Made by a program: the position numbers and the translations under genes. From assembly GCF_943733665.1 (NCBI RefSeq), contig NZ_OX030782.1, forward strand, positions 4,822,501 through 4,886,500: a stretch of 64,000 nt of DNA, read 5' to 3'. A model generated the notes under the pieces. It saw nothing but the letters and a program-made list of their open reading frames with translations. It did no database searches and had not been told where the DNA came from. Positions within the stretch are counted from its first letter, which is position 1. The number at the start of each line of letters is the position of its first letter. Shown here one piece after another: positions 36,017-44,340 of the stretch. Source of the DNA: Aquimarina sp. Aq107 (GTDB lineage Bacteria > Bacteroidota > Bacteroidia > Flavobacteriales > Flavobacteriaceae).

Positions 36017-37849
36017 TTATTGAGAGAAACTATTATTATTACTATTGATATCAGCCATTTGTTTAGTAATGTCAATTTCAATTGATTTTATATTAGATTT
36101 AGGTTTAGATATTTCCAGTGAATAGTTCGGATGGGTCCAAGTCCAATCAGATAAAATTGTACGATTCATCTCAGGAAATGGATTAGTTTTATTTTTTCTC
36201 ATCATTCTTAGTGGGATATAGAAGGATTCTTTAGTTCCATCTATATACTCTATATATAAATCAACAGGCATTGGCATTAGTCCAATACGCTCTAATGTAA
36301 TTGAAGTAGTATTTCCTTTTTCTGAAACTTCTTTTATTCCATAGTCAACTGTATTTGTAGTTTGAGTCCAATCTGTAAGATACCAATCTAGTTGTATCCC
36401 TGATACTTTTTCTGCTATTCGTTTAAAATCATTAGGTGTAGGGTGCTTAAATTTCCATTCATCAAAATATCTATGGATTGTTTTTGATAAATTTTCTTCT
36501 CCTATTATATAGCCAAGTTGTGCCATAAAAACAGCTCCTTTGGCATATGCAGAAGCTCCGTATGCTCCATTTCTAGTATATCGGTCAGCGTGTGTGGACT
36601 GAGGTTGTTCTATACCAGAAGTAGCCAATTGAAAATATCCTCGATACATTCCTGTCATTGGATTATTCTTGTTTTGTTCCATTACTTTATCCATTGCTAA
36701 TGTAGAAATGTAACTTGTAAAACCTTCGTCCATCCATTCATGTTTCGCTTCATTTGTAGCTAATATGTGTTGAAACCAAGCATGGGCCATTTCGTGAGCT
36801 GTAACTCCTACCAGACTTCCATAACTCCTACCACCTGTAATTAAAGTACACATTGCGTATTCCATTCCACCATCTCCTCCTTGAATAATGGAATATTGGT
36901 CATATGGATATTTTCCAATTGTAGCACTGAAATATTTCATTAAGTCTACAGATTTGGGCTGTAATTTTTTCCAATTTTCTAGATACTCTTCTTTGTTTTT
37001 GTATAAAAAATGAAGTACCGGTCCGTCAGGAACCTGAACTACATCATGAATATATTCTGGATCTGCAGCCCAGGTAAAATCATGTACATTAGGAGCTATA
37101 AAGTGCCAAGAAAGTTTTTTTCCTTTACGTTTTACTTTAGTTCCTGATTTTTCATAACCATATCCTATTTCTTGCGGGTTTTGTAAATATCCAGATCCTC
37201 CTAAAATGTAATTTTTATCTATGTTTATAGTAACATCAAAGTTACCCCATACCCCGTGAAATTCTCTAGCTATATAAGGATCTGCGTGCCAGCCTTCAAA
37301 ATCATACTCAGCCATTTTAGGATACCATTGAGTCATTGATAATGCTACACCCTCACTACTGTTGCGTCCTGAACGGCGTATTTGATTTGGAACTTGCCCA
37401 TCAAAATTCATTGAAAAAGTAACTTTTTTTCCAGGAGCAATAGGTTCGTTGAGTTGTACTTCTAGGACAGTTCCAGCTATTTCATAGGTTACTTCTTTTC
37501 CGTTTTGTTTTAAAGAAGATACTTTTAAGTATCCTATTTCTTCTGGAGTAAGTTTACTAATTCTGTCCATTACTCTAGGATCTGGATCCTCAATATTTCT
37601 AGAGCGCACATCCATCTCACTTCCCGGTTGGAATGCATTGAAATAAAGATGATAAAAGACTTGATATAATGAATCAGGAGAATTATTTGTATATACAAGT
37701 TCTTGTGTTCCTTTATACTGGAAATTTTCTACATTCATATCCACGTTCATTTTGTAATCAACGTGTTGTTGCCAATAACTTATATTATTTTGTGCCGAAA
37801 CACCTAAAACGGATACTAAGAATCCAATTGAAATTATTTTAGAGATCAT
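36017..37849 (-). CDS. M1-family zinc metallopeptidase (aminopeptidase-like)
   Basis: The 610-aa protein has a signal peptide (ending near VSAQ). The catalytic domain carries GGMEYAM (substrate-binding Gly-x-Met-Glu-Tyr, about 328-334), the zinc site HEMAHAWFQH (about 352-361) with the third ligand Glu in WMDEGFTSY (about 370-378), and a later YAKGAVFMAQLGYIIG. M1 enzymes remove N-terminal residues from peptides. This exported form lacks the usual ERAP-type C-terminal domain and ends with a short beta region. It starts 6 bp after the S8 protease gene, so the two are co-transcribed, a likely secreted peptide-degradation pair. Confidence 0.9.
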   Translation of the reverse strand: MISKIISIGFLVSVLGVSAQNNISYWQQHVDYKMNVDMNVENFQYKGTQELVYTNNSPDSLYQVFYHLYFNAFQPGSEMDVRSRNIEDPDPRVMDRISKLTPEEIGYLKVSSLKQNGKEVTYEIAGTVLEVQLNEPIAPGKKVTFSMNFDGQVPNQIRRSGRNSSEGVALSMTQWYPKMAEYDFEGWHADPYIAREFHGVWGNFDVTINIDKNYILGGSGYLQNPQEIGYGYEKSGTKVKRKGKKLSWHFIAPNVHDFTWAADPEYIHDVVQVPDGPVLHFLYKNKEEYLENWKKLQPKSVDLMKYFSATIGKYPYDQYSIIQGGDGGMEYAMCTLITGGRSYGSLVGVTAHEMAHAWFQHILATNEAKHEWMDEGFTSYISTLAMDKVMEQNKNNPMTGMYRGYFQLATSGIEQPQSTHADRYTRNGAYGASAYAKGAVFMAQLGYIIGEENLSKTIHRYFDEWKFKHPTPNDFKRIAEKVSGIQLDWYLTDWTQTTNTVDYGIKEVSEKGNTTSITLERIGLMPMPVDLYIEYIDGTKESFYIPLRMMRKNKTNPFPEMNRTILSDWTWTHPNYSLEISKPKSNIKSIEIDITKQMADINSNNNSFSQ

Positions 37850-37855
37850 TTTGTT

Positions 37856-39559
37856 TTATTTTGATAGTTTTTCGGCCAAAATCAAAGCATTATATAAATT
37901 TACCATTTTTCCAGATTTAGATAATTCTGTAAATTTATTAGATTTAGTTTCATCATCTCCTACTATTACGGTGGCAGTTGTACTTAATCCACTATCCATT
38001 AATATTTGTTTTACTTGAGAAGCTTTTAATTTTGGATAATAAGATCTAATAAGAGCTGCAACACCAGAAACTGCAGGTGCAGCCATAGATGTTCCTTGTA
38101 GATATTCATAAGTATTAGATGGAGTTGTGGCCCATATTTTAACTCCAGGTGCAAATGCATCTACATTGTTTTTTCCATAATTAGAGAAATTCGCTACAAG
38201 ATTAGATCCGTATTCATAATTTAAAGCTCCTATTGTAATAAAATTATTAGAAATTTCGGACGAATTATCAATCTGATCATTTGGATATACAGGTTTTTGA
38301 TCTAAATCCAACCCTTCATTCCCAGCAGCATTAACAATCAACACATCATTTTCCCCAGCATATTTAATAGCATCTCTAACCCATTCTGGGTGTGTAGAAT
38401 AGTATTTTCCAAAACTTGTATTAATAACTTTAGCTCCATTGTCTACAGCATATCGAATCGCTAAAGCAATATCTTTATCATATTCATCACCGTTAGGAAC
38501 TGCCCTTATCGCCATTATTTCTACATTTTTGGCGATACCATTAACTCCTTTTCCATTATTTCGTTCAGAAGCTATAATTCCGGAGACATGAGTTCCGTGT
38601 TTTATCCCTTCTTTATCGGGATTAGGCCCCATAACATTATTATTTCCATAATTAGTATCAGTTATGTCATCTACATTATCACCAACTTTAGTTCTACCAT
38701 CAAAATCTACATTGATATGATAGTTTAGTTGTTCTGTAAAATAATCCACACCATCACTTAGGTTTTCGATAAAATCTGGTATGGTATCTCCTTCTTCTAA
38801 AAACCCAAACATATGAGAAAGTAAAGCAATGTGTTGTTCCATTTCTGGCGTGTCAGCTTTTACAGCAAGTAGCTCCTGTTGCGAATAATTTTCTTTACCA
38901 ATTGCCTCGCTAATCTTTTTATGAGAAGGTTTTACTTGTTGTAAAATTTGTTCGTATTGATTTTTACTACCAAGGGCTTGTTGATATTCTTTTTCTAAAT
39001 CAGCTTTAGCCTCTATATACATTTGATATTCTTCTTTGTCAGAAGAAGCAACAGAAGCTAAATTTTTCCCTTCATATTTTGGTTTTAATTTTTTTACGAT
39101 TCTGGTATATTCAAGATTCTCATTTTCAGAATCTCCTAAGAAATTCCAACCGTGGATATCATCAATATATCCGTTTTGATCATCGTCTTTTCCATTATTT
39201 TTGATTTCCTTAGGATTAGTCCAGATTACATCATCTAAGTCTTCGTGTTCAATGTCAACACCACTATCGATAACTCCAACGATAACCGTTTGACCAACTT
39301 TATTTTTGATTAGTTCATTATATGCCCTGTTAACACTCATTCCAGGTATTGTGTCTTTTATTAAATCAGTAGCATTCCAATTTTTTAATTGAGTTTCGGT
39401 TAATACTATATTTTTTAATGGAATAGAATCAATATTTTCTATAGGAGTGGACACTATAGCTGGAGTTCCACAACTACTTAATATAATTGATGATGTTATT
39501 GAAGCAATTAGTAATTTATTTGACTTGGGAATCATAGAATTTTTAATTAAATATTTCAT
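37856..39559 (-). CDS. S8 subtilisin-family serine protease, lipoprotein
   Basis: From the ATG at 39557-39559 the product is 567 aa, overlapping the upstream MBL gene by 17 bp. An alternative ATG at 39535 gives a tighter lipoprotein signal. The lipobox is LSSC. The catalytic triad is visible as VGVIDSGVDIEHED (Asp), KHGTHVSGIIASE (His) and LQGTSMAAPAVSGVAAL (Ser), with NAAGNEG as the oxyanion-hole Asn. Asp and His are about 223 residues apart because of a helical insertion (about 150-300) not seen in ordinary subtilisins. It is probably anchored in the outer membrane or periplasm. It is the middle gene of a likely three-gene operon. Confidence 0.88.
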   Translation of the reverse strand: MKYLIKNSMIPKSNKLLIASITSSIILSSCGTPAIVSTPIENIDSIPLKNIVLTETQLKNWNATDLIKDTIPGMSVNRAYNELIKNKVGQTVIVGVIDSGVDIEHEDLDDVIWTNPKEIKNNGKDDDQNGYIDDIHGWNFLGDSENENLEYTRIVKKLKPKYEGKNLASVASSDKEEYQMYIEAKADLEKEYQQALGSKNQYEQILQQVKPSHKKISEAIGKENYSQQELLAVKADTPEMEQHIALLSHMFGFLEEGDTIPDFIENLSDGVDYFTEQLNYHINVDFDGRTKVGDNVDDITDTNYGNNNVMGPNPDKEGIKHGTHVSGIIASERNNGKGVNGIAKNVEIMAIRAVPNGDEYDKDIALAIRYAVDNGAKVINTSFGKYYSTHPEWVRDAIKYAGENDVLIVNAAGNEGLDLDQKPVYPNDQIDNSSEISNNFITIGALNYEYGSNLVANFSNYGKNNVDAFAPGVKIWATTPSNTYEYLQGTSMAAPAVSGVAALIRSYYPKLKASQVKQILMDSGLSTTATVIVGDDETKSNKFTELSKSGKMVNLYNALILAEKLSK

Positions 39560-40403
39560 TACAAGTAAAAGTTTCTTTGTATCGTACACCTTTATCGGTT
39601 TGTTGTACAGTAATTATTTCATTATGTGCATCGTGTTCCATAAACAAATACCAATTATTTAAGGCCGCATTTTCCAAAAATAATTTTTTCTCCGGTAATG
39701 TTAATAATGGTCTAGTATCATACCCCATAACATAAGGTAATGGAATGTGACCAGCTGTAGGCAATAAGTCTGCCATAAACACAATTGTTTTTTCTTTATA
39801 TTTTATGTGCGGGATCATTTGTTTTTCTGTGTGACCATCTACAAATAATACGCCAAACCCTAATTCAGTGTTTTTTTGGAATGTTTCTCCTGTTCTAGAA
39901 ATAAAATGAAGGTGTCCACTTTCTTGAATAGGAAGAATATTTTCTTTTAAGAAAGAAGCTTTTTCTCTGGCATTAGGTTCTGTAGCCCAACTCCAGTGAT
40001 TTTCATTACTCCATACTTTAGCATTTTTAAATGCTAATTCATAACCAGTTTTATTTTTATTCCATTGTACCACACCTCCGCAATGATCAAAATGTAAATG
40101 GGTAATAAAAATATCTGTAATATCATCTCTATTGAATCCTTTTTCTTTTAGAGATTTATCTAAATTATCATCTCCCCAAAGAGAATAATATCCAAAAAAT
40201 TTGTCTGATTGTTTATCTCCCATTCCAGAATCAATGAGAATTAGTCGATCTCCATCTTCAATTAACAGGCATCTTGCTGCAATATCGATTAGATTATTAG
40301 AATCGGCTGGATTTGTTTTGTTCCACAGGACTTTTGGAACAACGCCAAACATGGCACCCCCATCAAGTTTAAAGTTTCCTGCTTTTACAGCATGTAATTT
40401 CAT
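39543..40403 (-). CDS. MBL-fold metallo-hydrolase
   Basis: The 286-aa cytoplasmic protein has the metallo-beta-lactamase metal motif ITHLHFDHCGGV (HxHxDH, about 103-114), LIDSGMGDKQ (about 57-66), GHTEKQMIPH (about 190-199) and FMADLLPTAGHIPL (about 209-222). This resembles AHL-lactonase-like and other MBL hydrolases of about 280 aa. The substrate is undetermined. Its end overlaps the S8 protease start, so all three genes form an operon, though the functional link is not obvious. Confidence 0.85.
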   Translation of the reverse strand: MKLHAVKAGNFKLDGGAMFGVVPKVLWNKTNPADSNNLIDIAARCLLIEDGDRLILIDSGMGDKQSDKFFGYYSLWGDDNLDKSLKEKGFNRDDITDIFITHLHFDHCGGVVQWNKNKTGYELAFKNAKVWSNENHWSWATEPNAREKASFLKENILPIQESGHLHFISRTGETFQKNTELGFGVLFVDGHTEKQMIPHIKYKEKTIVFMADLLPTAGHIPLPYVMGYDTRPLLTLPEKKLFLENAALNNWYLFMEHDAHNEIITVQQTDKGVRYKETFTCNEIFN

Positions 40404-40865
40404 AATTGGTATAAAAATCTTTGCAAAATAGAAAAAATGCTAAGGATCAGGATTTAATTTGTAGACTTTTTAACAATATTTCATAAGAATCAATCCAAAA
40501 ATTCTACAATAAAACTCAGAAAACATTGTCTTTATTAAATATCTTTTACTTTTTGAACATCTTCAAAAAGGTTAGCGATTAATTTTTAGCTGTTTCTTTT
40601 GTTCTTATTCCTACCTGAACGAGAATTAAATTAGAACCAAAGAAATCGATTACTTTCATAGCTTCATATGCATTGTTCTTTAGATTGAAAGAAAATATAA
40701 GTATAGTCTTAAATTTGTTATCCAAAAGTTCATTCAATATAGTTAGGACTAAAAAAATTAAGGTCAGAATATACTGTTAACTTTCTGAAGTATAAAATTG
40801 ATGAGAGATATGTATTTCTAAAAAAAATCCCATATTTTGCTAATTATTATAATTATGATAAAAGC
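40404..40865. other. 462-bp intergenic region with a possible gene remnant
   Basis: It separates the divergently transcribed MBL and antiporter genes. No intact gene is convincing. On the minus strand 40579-40773 is open and protein-like (see the pseudogene entry). The rest is AT-rich and presumably carries both promoters, but no consensus pair was found. Confidence 0.45.
40579..40737 (-). pseudogene. Possible decayed gene fragment
   Basis: A minus-strand frame without an ATG near its beginning (only a TTG at 40735-40737) reads like real protein: NNAYEAMKVIDFFGSNLILV, then QVGIRTKETAKN and a stop at 40579. The frame remains open upstream to about 40773. The composition is more protein-like than the surroundings, but a short open frame is not improbable in AT-rich DNA. 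Confidence 0.25.
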
Positions 40866-42716
40866 ATGGTAGAACTAGCAGGTATAATCATCTTAGGAAT
40901 TTTGGCACAATGGGTGGCTTGGAAATTTAAAATCCCGGCAATTTTACCTCTTATCTTAATTGGGCTTTTGGTGGGACCGATTGCAACGCTATATACTGGA
41001 GATGGCACTAAATTAATTCAACCTATTTATAATGGAATAGAAGGTTTGTTTCCTGGAGAGAGTTTATTTTATTTTGTTTCTTTAGCTATAAGCATTATTC
41101 TCTTTGAAGGTGGTTTAACTCTAAGAAGAGATGAAATCCTAAATGTTGGCCCGGTAATTCTTAAATTAATCACTGTAGCCGTTGTAGTAACTTTTTTTGG
41201 AGCTGGATTGGCAGCTCATTTTATTTTTGGTTTAAGTTGGCCAATATCATTTTTGTTCTCTTCTTTAATTATTGTAACGGGTCCCACAGTAATAACCCCT
41301 ATTTTAAGGAACATACCATTAAAAAAGGATATTTCTGCTGTATTAAAGTGGGAAGGAATTCTTATTGATCCAATTGGAGCGTTGGTGGCTGTTTTAGTTT
41401 TTGAATTTATAAGTGTTGGAGAAGGAGAGGCATTTACAAAAAAAGCTTTTATAGAGTTCGGTAAAATAGTTTTATTTGGTTTTACTTTTGGTTTCACCTT
41501 TGCTTATGGTTTGGCTTTTGGAATTAAGAAAAAAATAATTCCACATTATTTATTAAATGTTTTCACCCTTGCTGTAGTGTTAGGGGTTTTCGTATTATCA
41601 GATGTGTTTGCACACGAATCAGGTTTATTGTCTGTAGTGGTAATGGGTATGGTATTAGGTAATATTAACCTTCCTAACTTTGAAGAGTTATTATATTTTA
41701 AGGAATCATTGAGTGTTTTACTAATTTCGATATTATTTATTCTTCTTTCGGCTAATATTAATATTGAAGAACTACAATTAATATTCAATTGGAATGCTAT
41801 TTTACTTTTTGCAGCAGTTGTTTTTATTGTCAGGCCATTAGGTGTTTTTCTTAGTTCAATTAATTCGGGACTAAAGATTAACGAAAAGTTATTTATTAGC
41901 TGGGTTGGGCCAAGAGGAATTGTAGCGGCAGGTATTGCCTCCTTATTTGGTCTAAAACTTGCTAAAAATGGAGTGCCTGAGGCAGAGTATATTACACCAT
42001 TAGTTTTTATGATAGTGCTGGGAACAGTTCTTTTAAATGCAACAACGGCAAGATTGTTTGCTAAAGTTGCAGGTGTATTTCTTACAAAATCTGAAGGGAT
42101 TTTAATTATCGGAGCATCAAAAGTTTCACGATTAATAGCCACATATCTTAAGAGTAATCAAAGACATGTAGTATTAGTTGATAGTAATCGAGAAAATATT
42201 AAAAAGGCCAAAACTTTAGGTTTAGATGCATTAGAAGGAAGTATTTATAATGATCAATTAAAGAACAATATAGAATTAAATGATATTGGGTTTTTAATGG
42301 CACTAACAGGAAATAGTGATATTAATAAGTTTGCTATTAATCAATTTAGAGATCAATTTGGAGAAAATGGATCTTTTAGACTAGTTAGTTCTGAGGAAAT
42401 GAATGATCCGGAAAATAATCCTAATGAAGGTTTATTTTCTCATACAGATGATTATGATAAGCTAATGAACTTAGCCGAAAAATATCCAGGTATCCAAGAA
42501 ATTAATATTGATGATAAATCGCATTATGATTCATTAATCAATTTAATTAAACAAGATGAAGATATTATTCCTTTGTTTATCAAAGATTCCACGAATACAA
42601 TCAGAATTATATCAGCATACAGCGAAAAGATGGAGGAAATTAATGGGGATAGTTTTTTAGTTTATATAGGAAAACCTATTGACGTAGAAGAAATAAGTTT
42701 ACTCGATGAAAAGTAA
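40866..42716 (+). CDS. Cation:proton antiporter with C-terminal RCK/TrkA-N domain (CPA family)
   Basis: The 616-aa inner-membrane protein has about 12-13 hydrophobic helices (residues 1-400). Motifs are typical of NhaP/CPA exchangers: ISIILFEGGLTLRRDEI (about 75-91), VTGPTVITPIL (about 137-147), and a conserved Asp in EGILIDPIGALVAVLVFEF (about 163-181). WVGPRGIVAAGIASLFGLKL follows near 351-370. A Rossmann-type TrkA-N domain follows (ILIIGASKVSRLIATYL, then VVLVDSNRENIKKAK, about 416-530), which can sense NAD(H) or other nucleotides. It probably exchanges Na+ or K+ for H+, supporting pH and salt homeostasis in a marine organism. The cation is not determined. Confidence 0.9.
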   Translation: MVELAGIIILGILAQWVAWKFKIPAILPLILIGLLVGPIATLYTGDGTKLIQPIYNGIEGLFPGESLFYFVSLAISIILFEGGLTLRRDEILNVGPVILKLITVAVVVTFFGAGLAAHFIFGLSWPISFLFSSLIIVTGPTVITPILRNIPLKKDISAVLKWEGILIDPIGALVAVLVFEFISVGEGEAFTKKAFIEFGKIVLFGFTFGFTFAYGLAFGIKKKIIPHYLLNVFTLAVVLGVFVLSDVFAHESGLLSVVVMGMVLGNINLPNFEELLYFKESLSVLLISILFILLSANINIEELQLIFNWNAILLFAAVVFIVRPLGVFLSSINSGLKINEKLFISWVGPRGIVAAGIASLFGLKLAKNGVPEAEYITPLVFMIVLGTVLLNATTARLFAKVAGVFLTKSEGILIIGASKVSRLIATYLKSNQRHVVLVDSNRENIKKAKTLGLDALEGSIYNDQLKNNIELNDIGFLMALTGNSDINKFAINQFRDQFGENGSFRLVSSEEMNDPENNPNEGLFSHTDDYDKLMNLAEKYPGIQEINIDDKSHYDSLINLIKQDEDIIPLFIKDSTNTIRIISAYSEKMEEINGDSFLVYIGKPIDVEEISLLDEK

Positions 42717-42817
42717 GAATTTTCGCCAAACAACGCAAATTTAACAGAAATTTTTGTTAATAATAAATTAATACTCTATATTCGGCTTTTTAAAATTTAA
42801 TTTTTAAAACCCAAATT

Positions 42818-43099
42818 ATGAAAAAACTTATGTTTGTTGCCGTTTTTGGAATGGCCTTAGGATTAACTTCTTGTGGAGAAGATGATGTAGTAGATTTTGC
42901 TTGTGATGCAGCTAGAGATAGTTTGCGTGCTACGGTACAAGTTTCTATTGATGCCTATGAAGCTAATACATCTTCTACATCTTTATGTGAAGCTGCTAGA
43001 ACTGCAATCGAATCTTATAAAAGTAACGAATGTGGAGATGATGCTTTCGATGGAATTTTAGCTGATCTACCAGATTGTTCTACTCTAGATAATGACTAG
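42818..43099 (+). CDS. Small Cys-containing lipoprotein of unknown function
   Basis: The 93-aa protein has a lipoprotein signal with lipobox LTSC (Cys at residue 19) and a mature acidic Ala/Ser-rich domain. It contains four further cysteines (FACDAARD, SLCEAART, SNECGDD, PDCSTL), consistent with two disulfides in a small helical bundle. No family recognised. It is transcribed alone, with its own terminator. Confidence 0.75.
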   Translation: MKKLMFVAVFGMALGLTSCGEDDVVDFACDAARDSLRATVQVSIDAYEANTSSTSLCEAARTAIESYKSNECGDDAFDGILADLPDCSTLDND

Positions 43100-43118
43100 T
43101 ATTGAAAGAGTTATAATA

Positions 43119-43148
43119 AAAAAAAGAGGCTATTAAGCCTCTTTTTTT
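43119..43148. terminator. Bidirectional terminator between the small lipoprotein and the nuclease-like gene
   Basis: A 7-bp GC-bearing stem (43125-43131 with 43136-43142) is extended by A and T runs, between converging genes. Confidence 0.82.
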
Positions 43149-43156
43149 ATTACTTG

Positions 43157-44215
43157 TTATTTATTGTTTTCTTTTATTAGATATACATAAACCGGAAAGT
43201 GATCACTATATCCTCCAGTATATGCTCCATTTGCAAAACTTCGATATGGATATCCTTTATACCTGCCTCTTGGATTAGCTAAATAGTTTTTATTATAAAC
43301 TCCTGCTTTGTAGTATTTGTAAGAACTATAATCTTTATCAAGTAATCCTTTAGATATAATAATTTGATCAAATAAATTCCAACTATCTCTCCAAGCAAGA
43401 GATCCTATTCCCTTTTTAGACATGTTATACATTGGATTGTATAACTCTTTTAGTTTTACATCTTCTTTTTCGGCTTTAGCTCCTAATACTTTTTTTACAC
43501 TAGAGTTATCAGGATCATCATTAAGATCTCCCATTGTTATAATTTTAGCATATGGATCTATGTCAAAAAGTGAATCAATAATCTTTTTATTTAGTTCAGC
43601 TGCTTTTTCTCTTTTGCGTCGACTTCTAGCTTCACCTCCACTTCTAGATGGCCAGTGATTCACAATAACATGTACTAAATCTCCGTCTAAGTATCCACTA
43701 ACTAATAATTGATCTCTTGTATATACTCTTTTAGTAGGGTCATTTGTATTATAGATTAATAACTCGTGTTTACTGGTATTGATTGGTCTAAATAGTGCTT
43801 TTTGATATAATAAGGCAACATCTATACCTCTTCGATCTGGCGAGTCAAACTGAACAATACCGTAATCCTTTGGTAAAAGGACAGGCTCATTAGCTAAGTC
43901 TTCCAATACTTTTCTGTTTTCTATTTCTGCAACTCCTATAATTGCAGGAGCATTTTTTGTTACATCAGCACCTATTTCAGAAATTACTTTAGCCATATTT
44001 TTTAGCTTATCTTTATAGATGTCTTCAGTCCAATGATCTTTTCCATTAGGTGTCCTATCATCGTCATAAGTAATAGGATCATCTTCTGTATCAAACAGAT
44101 TTTCAACATTATAAAAAGCAATTGTATTAACTTTGTACGTTTTCTTTTCTTGAGAAATAATAACAAGCAAAGGACATAATAAGAATGTTATGGTAAGCAA
44201 ATATTTTAATTTCAT
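43157..44215 (-). CDS. Secreted endonuclease/exonuclease/phosphatase-family protein
   Basis: The 352-aa protein has a signal peptide (LKYLLTITFLLCPLLVIISQ). The catalytic fold motifs are VNTIAFYNVENLFDT (about 29-43), AIIGVAEIENRKVLEDL (metal-binding Glu), VIVNHWPSRSGGEARSRR, IITMGDLNDDPD (catalytic Asp/Asn) and the terminal GGYSDHFPVYVYL (general-acid His). EEP enzymes hydrolyse phosphodiesters in nucleic acids, phosphoinositides or related compounds. It is divergent from the TonB-dependent receptor gene (126-bp gap), suggesting shared regulation. A cytoplasmic-type paralogue lies at 50008-50982. Substrate unknown. Confidence 0.88.
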   Translation of the reverse strand: MKLKYLLTITFLLCPLLVIISQEKKTYKVNTIAFYNVENLFDTEDDPITYDDDRTPNGKDHWTEDIYKDKLKNMAKVISEIGADVTKNAPAIIGVAEIENRKVLEDLANEPVLLPKDYGIVQFDSPDRRGIDVALLYQKALFRPINTSKHELLIYNTNDPTKRVYTRDQLLVSGYLDGDLVHVIVNHWPSRSGGEARSRRKREKAAELNKKIIDSLFDIDPYAKIITMGDLNDDPDNSSVKKVLGAKAEKEDVKLKELYNPMYNMSKKGIGSLAWRDSWNLFDQIIISKGLLDKDYSSYKYYKAGVYNKNYLANPRGRYKGYPYRSFANGAYTGGYSDHFPVYVYLIKENNK

Positions 44216-44340
44216 TATCTAATTGATTATTAACTTATTGTAAAATGTAATCCAAATTTTGAGCCAAAATTAGCTTTTCTATTTAAAACATGTACTTTTG
44301 CGCGGCGGAAATGTTAATTTTTTAACTAAAACAACTATTA

